This document shows positions 60,203 to 64,000 of a DNA stretch of 64,000 bases, piece by piece. The stretch spans positions 4,402,001 to 4,466,000 of the forward strand of contig NZ_JQNA01000002.1 in assembly GCF_000745015.1 (NCBI RefSeq). The letters are read 5' to 3'. Positions within the stretch are counted from its first letter, which is position 1. Each line of letters starts with the position of its first letter. This DNA comes from Burkholderia sp. 9120. GTDB taxonomy: Bacteria; Pseudomonadota; Gammaproteobacteria; Burkholderiales; Burkholderiaceae. The translations under genes were made by a program, and so were the position numbers. The notes below the pieces were generated by a model that did no database searches, had not been told where the DNA came from, and saw only the letters and a program-made list of their open reading frames with translations.

Positions 60203-61951
60203 ATGCACGCTACGCACGACACGCGCGGTTTCACCTTCGAATCCACGCTCAGCAAAGTCGCCCGTGTGCTGACGGGGCAATACGGCGTGACGGTCGCGTT
60301 CAGTCCGGACGGGCCGCGCGTCGAACCTGGCCGGATCGTGATTCCCGATTACGAGCTGAACGGCGGCATCGAGCGCGATGTGCTGATCGGCTATCTGGAT
60401 CTGCTGGTGGCGCGCGCGAAACATGCGTCGCTCGCGGAGCTCGACGCGTTGCCGGCCGGGATCGAAGCGAAATTTGCGCAGGTGATCGACGACCGTCGCG
60501 TGTGCGGTGAATTGCTCGACGAGTATCCGGGCGCGCGCTGGTTCATCGGCAAACTGCGCGTGCATGCGGCCGAACGTGTGCGGCAACGCTGGCCGAAACT
60601 GCATTGGCGCGACCGGCTGGTCTGGCTGGTGGAGCGCGCGCTGTGGGACGAGTCGCCGACGCAAACCGAAGCGGTCCATTCGCTGCTCGCCGCGTTGCAC
60701 GCGTCGCAGGATCTATTGCACGAAGCACGTGGCAGCCGCTCGACCGCGCAGAGCATCGCGACGGCGCGAACGCTGGTGGCGCGCGTGCGCGCGTTGTCGG
60801 CGGGTGACGTGAACAGCATGGTCTTCACCGCGGACCCGGTCGAAGATATCGACACAGAAACGGCCGCGAGTTCGTCCGCGCCGCTCGACGACGAAGACGA
60901 CACCGTGCTGCCCGATCACGACAGCGCGAATTCGCCGCCGTCGGAGCGCAGCGGCGGCGCTCAGGCGGAGAACGCGGTCGGCATGGGCCAATCGCTCGGC
61001 GACGCGCAACCGCCTTCGGCGGATAGCGAAGGCGAAGCCGGCGCTGCTGTAGCCAACACAGTGCGCGCGCAACTGTCCATTCCCCTCGCCACCGAATTCG
61101 ACGACATCGCCGACCTCACCGGTCAGGGCGACAGCGCGGCGTGGCGTGAACTGCGCGCGCAAGCCCGTGCGGACACCGCGCCGCTGAAGGAAAAACTCGA
61201 ACGTGCGCTGAGCGCCGACGAACGCACGCGCTGGCGCCGCGAGCAGGAGCGCGGCGAGATCGACCGTACCGCGCTCGCGAAACTCGCCACTTCGCCGGGT
61301 TACCGCACGCCGTTTCGTACGCAGCGGGCGCACAAGGGGCGCGACGTGGCGGTCACGTTGCTGATCGACCGTAGCGGCTCGATGGCCGGCCGCAAGATCG
61401 AACTCGCGCGCCAATGCGCGACCGCGTTGTGCGATGCGCTGACGCAGTTGTCGTTCGATTGCGAGGTGCTGGGCTATTGTTCGGTCGAATCGGAGCCGAT
61501 GCGTCAGCTTTATCAGCGGCAGCTTGCCGCGGGCGCGGATTTGCGGCGCTATAACCGGTTTGTCGAGCGGCTCGATCTGAAAGTCTACAAACGCTTCGGC
61601 GCGACGGACCTGAGCGGCATCGCGCGGATCGACTGCGGACACGAGAACCCCGACGGCGAAGCGCTCGCGTGGGCCGCGACGCGTCTGGCGGATCATCAGG
61701 CCAGCCGGCGCATTCTGATCGTATTCTCCGACGGTTATCCCTCAACCGGCGACGGCGACCCGCAAGTGCTGCGCAGCGATCTGCGCGAACGCGTGGCGGC
61801 GATCGGCCAGCGCGGTATCGAGTTGGTGGGGATCGGCGTGTTGACCGACGCCGTGGAGGATTTTTATCCGCACAACGTGGTGGTGAGCCGTCTCGCGGAA
61901 TTACCGTCGACGGTGTTCTCCGTACTGAGCACGATGCTGCTGAAGCGCTAG
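60203..61951 (+). CDS. CobT-like VWA-domain protein
   Basis: The 582-residue protein has a helical N-terminal half, an acidic/Ser-rich linker (about 205-280, with DDEDDTVLPDHDSA) and a C-terminal von Willebrand A domain (about 375-560). The MIDAS motif DRSGSMAGRK (about 388) and a second Asp in ATDLSGI are visible. VWA partners bind metal ions and the AAA ATPase. It follows the ATPase gene by 11 bases. The ATG at 60203 is the chosen start; a GTG at 60194 is in frame. The target of the pair is unknown. Confidence 0.83.
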   Translation: MHATHDTRGFTFESTLSKVARVLTGQYGVTVAFSPDGPRVEPGRIVIPDYELNGGIERDVLIGYLDLLVARAKHASLAELDALPAGIEAKFAQVIDDRRVCGELLDEYPGARWFIGKLRVHAAERVRQRWPKLHWRDRLVWLVERALWDESPTQTEAVHSLLAALHASQDLLHEARGSRSTAQSIATARTLVARVRALSAGDVNSMVFTADPVEDIDTETAASSSAPLDDEDDTVLPDHDSANSPPSERSGGAQAENAVGMGQSLGDAQPPSADSEGEAGAAVANTVRAQLSIPLATEFDDIADLTGQGDSAAWRELRAQARADTAPLKEKLERALSADERTRWRREQERGEIDRTALAKLATSPGYRTPFRTQRAHKGRDVAVTLLIDRSGSMAGRKIELARQCATALCDALTQLSFDCEVLGYCSVESEPMRQLYQRQLAAGADLRRYNRFVERLDLKVYKRFGATDLSGIARIDCGHENPDGEALAWAATRLADHQASRRILIVFSDGYPSTGDGDPQVLRSDLRERVAAIGQRGIELVGIGVLTDAVEDFYPHNVVVSRLAELPSTVFSVLSTMLLKR

Positions 61952-61982
61952 CGCAACTCAGCTTGGCGCGACTCTTACGCGC

Positions 61983-62864
61983 TCAGAACGCGTTCAGCGG
62001 AATCTTCAGATAGCGCACGCCGTTCGCCTCCGGCTCCGGCAGCGCGCCCGCGCGGATATTGATCTGGATAGCCGGCAGAATCAGCGTCGGCATGCCGAGC
62101 GTGCGGTCGCGCGCGGTGCGCAGCGCGACGAACGCCTCTTCGCTCACGCCGTCGTGCAAATGGATATTGTCGCGGCGCTGTTCGGCCACGGTGGTCTGCC
62201 AGCGCGGTTCGCGCGAGGGTGGCGGGTAGTCGTGGCACATGCACAGCCGCGTTTCCGGCGGCAGCGCCAGCAACCCGCGCGCGGACTCGTATAGCGTACC
62301 CGCGTCGCCGCCCGGAAAATCGCAGCGCGCCGAGCCGAGGTCCGGCATGAACAGCGTATCGCCGACGAACACCGCATCGCCGATCCGGTACGCCATGTCG
62401 GCGGGCGTATGGCCCGGCACATGCAGCGCCTCGCCGCCCAATCCGCCGATGCTGAAGGTCTCGCCCGGGGCGAACAGATGATCGAACTGGCGGCCGTCAG
62501 TGCGCATCTCGTCGGCCAGATTGAAGACACGTTTGAACGCGCCCTGCACGATGCGGATATCCGCGCCGATGGCGATCCTGCCGCCCAGCGCGCCCTTCAG
62601 ATACGGCGCCGCCGAAACATGATCGGCATGCGCGTGCGTCTCCAGCAACCATTCGACCTGCAAGCCATGGGCTTTGACAAAGTCCACGACGCGTTCCGCC
62701 GACGCCGTCGACGTATGCCCGGACTTCGGGTCGTAGTCGAGTACCGGGTCGATCACCGCGCAGGCCGAGCCTTCGGCGGCGAACACCACATACGTGAACG
62801 TGCCGGTCGTGGTGTCGTAGAGGGCTTCGATCAACGGGCTCATGCTCTGCTCCATGCTACTCAT
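61983..62864 (-). CDS. Metallo-beta-lactamase-fold hydrolase, persulfide dioxygenase-like
   Basis: The 293-residue protein has ETHAHADHVSAAPYL (about 78-92; HxHxDH), HVPGHTPADMAY (about 155) and VFVGDTLFMPDLGSARCDFPGG (about 172-193), the set of metal ligands and flanking residues typical of ETHE1/Blh persulfide dioxygenases that oxidise glutathione persulfide with a mononuclear iron. CMCHDYPPPSREPRW follows. The family is cytoplasmic. No rhodanese domain or regulator is adjacent. It is close to the glutamine amidotransferase gene on the same strand (13 bases downstream), so the two may be co-transcribed. Confidence 0.85.
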   Translation of the reverse strand: MSSMEQSMSPLIEALYDTTTGTFTYVVFAAEGSACAVIDPVLDYDPKSGHTSTASAERVVDFVKAHGLQVEWLLETHAHADHVSAAPYLKGALGGRIAIGADIRIVQGAFKRVFNLADEMRTDGRQFDHLFAPGETFSIGGLGGEALHVPGHTPADMAYRIGDAVFVGDTLFMPDLGSARCDFPGGDAGTLYESARGLLALPPETRLCMCHDYPPPSREPRWQTTVAEQRRDNIHLHDGVSEEAFVALRTARDRTLGMPTLILPAIQINIRAGALPEPEANGVRYLKIPLNAF

Positions 62865-62877
62865 CCTGCTCCAAGGT

Positions 62878-63711
62878 TCACGCCAGTTGCGGCTTGAACG
62901 GATATTGCTCGATCGTGCCGCCGCGCGCCACCACCGCCGTGCTTTCGGGAATTTCCTCCCACCAGCCCGGCAGATCGGCGAGCGGCTCGGACAGCACCAG
63001 AAACGCGTCGTCGCCGGCCGCCGTGATGCGCGAGTCGTCCGGATACAACTCGTGCAGATGATGAAACGACGTGCTGTGAAACAGCGAGCGCGACGCCCCT
63101 TCGCTCGAATAGCGTACCGCGACGATCTGCTCGCCGTCGGTCGCGCACACCGTCATGTTCAGCGGTTCGTCGACGCCATGCGCGCGGCCGGTGGTTTCGA
63201 CGAAACCCACCATACGTTCGAGCGCGGTAACCGGCGCGAGTTCAAGGCCGAACGTCAGCGCCAGAAAGAACAACACCTCGGAATCGGTCGAGCCTTCAAT
63301 CGAAGGAAACAGCTCGGGGTCGATCGCCAGCATCAGATCGCGCCGCACCACCGGATAGTTGCGCACCAGGCCATTGTGCGCGAACAGCCAGCGGCCATAG
63401 CGGAACGGATGACAGTTGGTTTCCTGCGAAGGCGTGTCGGTCGCCGCGCGGATATGCGCGACGAACAGCGGCGCGCGAATCGCCCGCGCGGCTTCGCGCA
63501 GATTGCGGTCGCTCCACGCCGGCTGGATGCAGCGGTAACGGAACGGAATATCGGTCGGGTGGCCGTACCAGCCGATACCGAAGCCGTCGCCGTTCGTGGT
63601 GGTATGGCCGAGCCGCGAATGCAGGCTCTGATCGATCAGCGAGTGTTTCGCGTTGAACAGCACCGTTTCGAGCTGAAGCGGGTTACCTGTATAAGCGAGC
63701 CAGCGGCACAT
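62878..63711 (-). CDS. Class II glutamine amidotransferase
   Basis: The 277-residue protein begins MCRWLAYTGNPLQ, the N-terminal nucleophile Cys (residue 2 before Met removal) of YafJ/GlxB/EgtC-like class II amidotransferases, with HTTTNGDGFGIGWY (about 36-49), AHIRAATDTPSQETNCHPF and LFAHNGLVRN (about 110-120) as further glutaminase motifs. These enzymes hydrolyse glutamine or gamma-glutamyl bonds; no partner domain is present. The start at 63711 has GGAGA; an ATG 18 codons earlier is less likely. Confidence 0.88.
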   Translation of the reverse strand: MCRWLAYTGNPLQLETVLFNAKHSLIDQSLHSRLGHTTTNGDGFGIGWYGHPTDIPFRYRCIQPAWSDRNLREAARAIRAPLFVAHIRAATDTPSQETNCHPFRYGRWLFAHNGLVRNYPVVRRDLMLAIDPELFPSIEGSTDSEVLFFLALTFGLELAPVTALERMVGFVETTGRAHGVDEPLNMTVCATDGEQIVAVRYSSEGASRSLFHSTSFHHLHELYPDDSRITAAGDDAFLVLSEPLADLPGWWEEIPESTAVVARGGTIEQYPFKPQLA

Positions 63712-63802
63712 TGGGTTCTCTCCGGTGCGATGCAACCTGGCGGCGGTTGCGCTCTGCTGCGACACAACGCTCCGGCGCGGCAGGCTGCCGCCCGGCCCGA
63801 CA

Positions 63803-64000
63803 CTACTTGATCACCGGCTGCAACGTCGCGATCGGAATCAGGAATTCGGAGAAGCCGGTCAGCATGATCTGCACGCCAATACACAACAGCAGAAACGACG
63901 AGACGCGCATGGCGACCTTGGTGCCTTCCACGCCGAGGTAACGGGCGAAAATCACCGCACGGCTGTATACCAGATAGACGCTGAGCGCCACCAGCAGCGA
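63803..64000 (-). CDS. C-terminal part of a MarC-family membrane protein (partial)
   Basis: The gene runs out of the window; the visible 65 codons end at 63803. The product contains GTKVAMRVSSFLLLCIGVQI and MLTGFSEFLIP, matching the last part of MarC-family (UPF0056) six-helix inner membrane proteins. Their function is unclear despite the historical antibiotic-resistance name. It precedes the glutamine amidotransferase gene by about 90 bases on the same strand. Confidence 0.7.
   Translation of the reverse strand, partial: SLLVALSVYLVYSRAVIFARYLGVEGTKVAMRVSSFLLLCIGVQIMLTGFSEFLIPIATLQPVIK

Noticed and set aside
59033..61951. A 972-codon frame spanning the ATPase and VWA genes
   Set aside because: The upstream part is out of frame with the ATPase and Arg-rich; only the section from 60203 is a real protein.

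Overview
The window reads as chromosomal DNA of a high-GC betaproteobacterium, most likely Burkholderia or Paraburkholderia. The best taxonomic pointers are a three-subunit FAD glucose dehydrogenase of the Burkholderia cepacia type, an OpcP-like porin and a series of small stress-type proteins typical of this group. This is inference from recognised families, not from a database search. No rRNA, tRNA, CRISPR array, IS element or complete prophage was seen.

Layout. 1-6.0 kb: the tail of a D-amino acid dehydrogenase-like gene, a BON-domain protein, a phosphoketolase-acetate kinase operon (xfp-ackA), two very small membrane proteins and an ankyrin-repeat protein. 6-12.6 kb: a HAD hydrolase, short-form 6-phosphogluconate dehydrogenase, an MFS exporter, a DUF2628 protein, a thioredoxin-like protein, class I fructose-bisphosphate aldolase and an HSL-type esterase. 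12.7-19.8 kb: a giant CheB-CheR-PAS-kinase-receiver fusion and a second membrane hybrid kinase. 20-26.4 kb: a Rieske/FAD reductase fusion with a small partner, then an EmrA-EmrB-NodT type tripartite efflux operon. 26.4-33.5 kb: an AI-2E family permease with a long C-terminal extension, a DUF2934 protein, glycogen debranching enzyme GlgX, a PRC-barrel protein, a DUF1016 nuclease with lower local GC, and a lone receiver protein. 33.7-43 kb: an ATP-dependent DNA ligase coupled to its partner exonuclease, a YihY membrane protein, a third PAS hybrid kinase, an AFG1/ZapE ATPase, an apparently frameshifted small gene and a lipoprotein. 43-46.9 kb: transketolase, a cupin-like protein and small hypothetical proteins.

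47-53.6 kb is an accessory type VI secretion cargo island, transcribed as one unit on the minus strand: VgrG spike, Tle4-like lipase, Tli4-like periplasmic immunity protein, PAAR tip and a 30-residue lipoprotein that may be the stump of a longer gene. It is bounded upstream by an AT-rich spacer. 53.9-58.6 kb carries the FAD glucose dehydrogenase operon (gamma, alpha, cytochrome beta) and a porin. 59-64 kb carries a MoxR/CobS-like AAA ATPase with a VWA partner, a persulfide-dioxygenase-like metallo-hydrolase, a class II glutamine amidotransferase and the end of a MarC-family gene.

Taken together the metabolic genes (phosphoketolase, acetate kinase, 6-phosphogluconate dehydrogenase, aldolase, transketolase, GlgX, periplasmic glucose oxidation) centre on sugar and pentose phosphate metabolism, interleaved with signalling and stress genes. 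The less expected observations are the T6SS module with its interrupted tail gene, genes below 60 residues with strong ribosome binding sites, a 16-bp perfect palindrome upstream of xfp, a frameshifted gene whose start overlaps an opposite-strand start, and a 16-nt sequence shared by two upstream regions.
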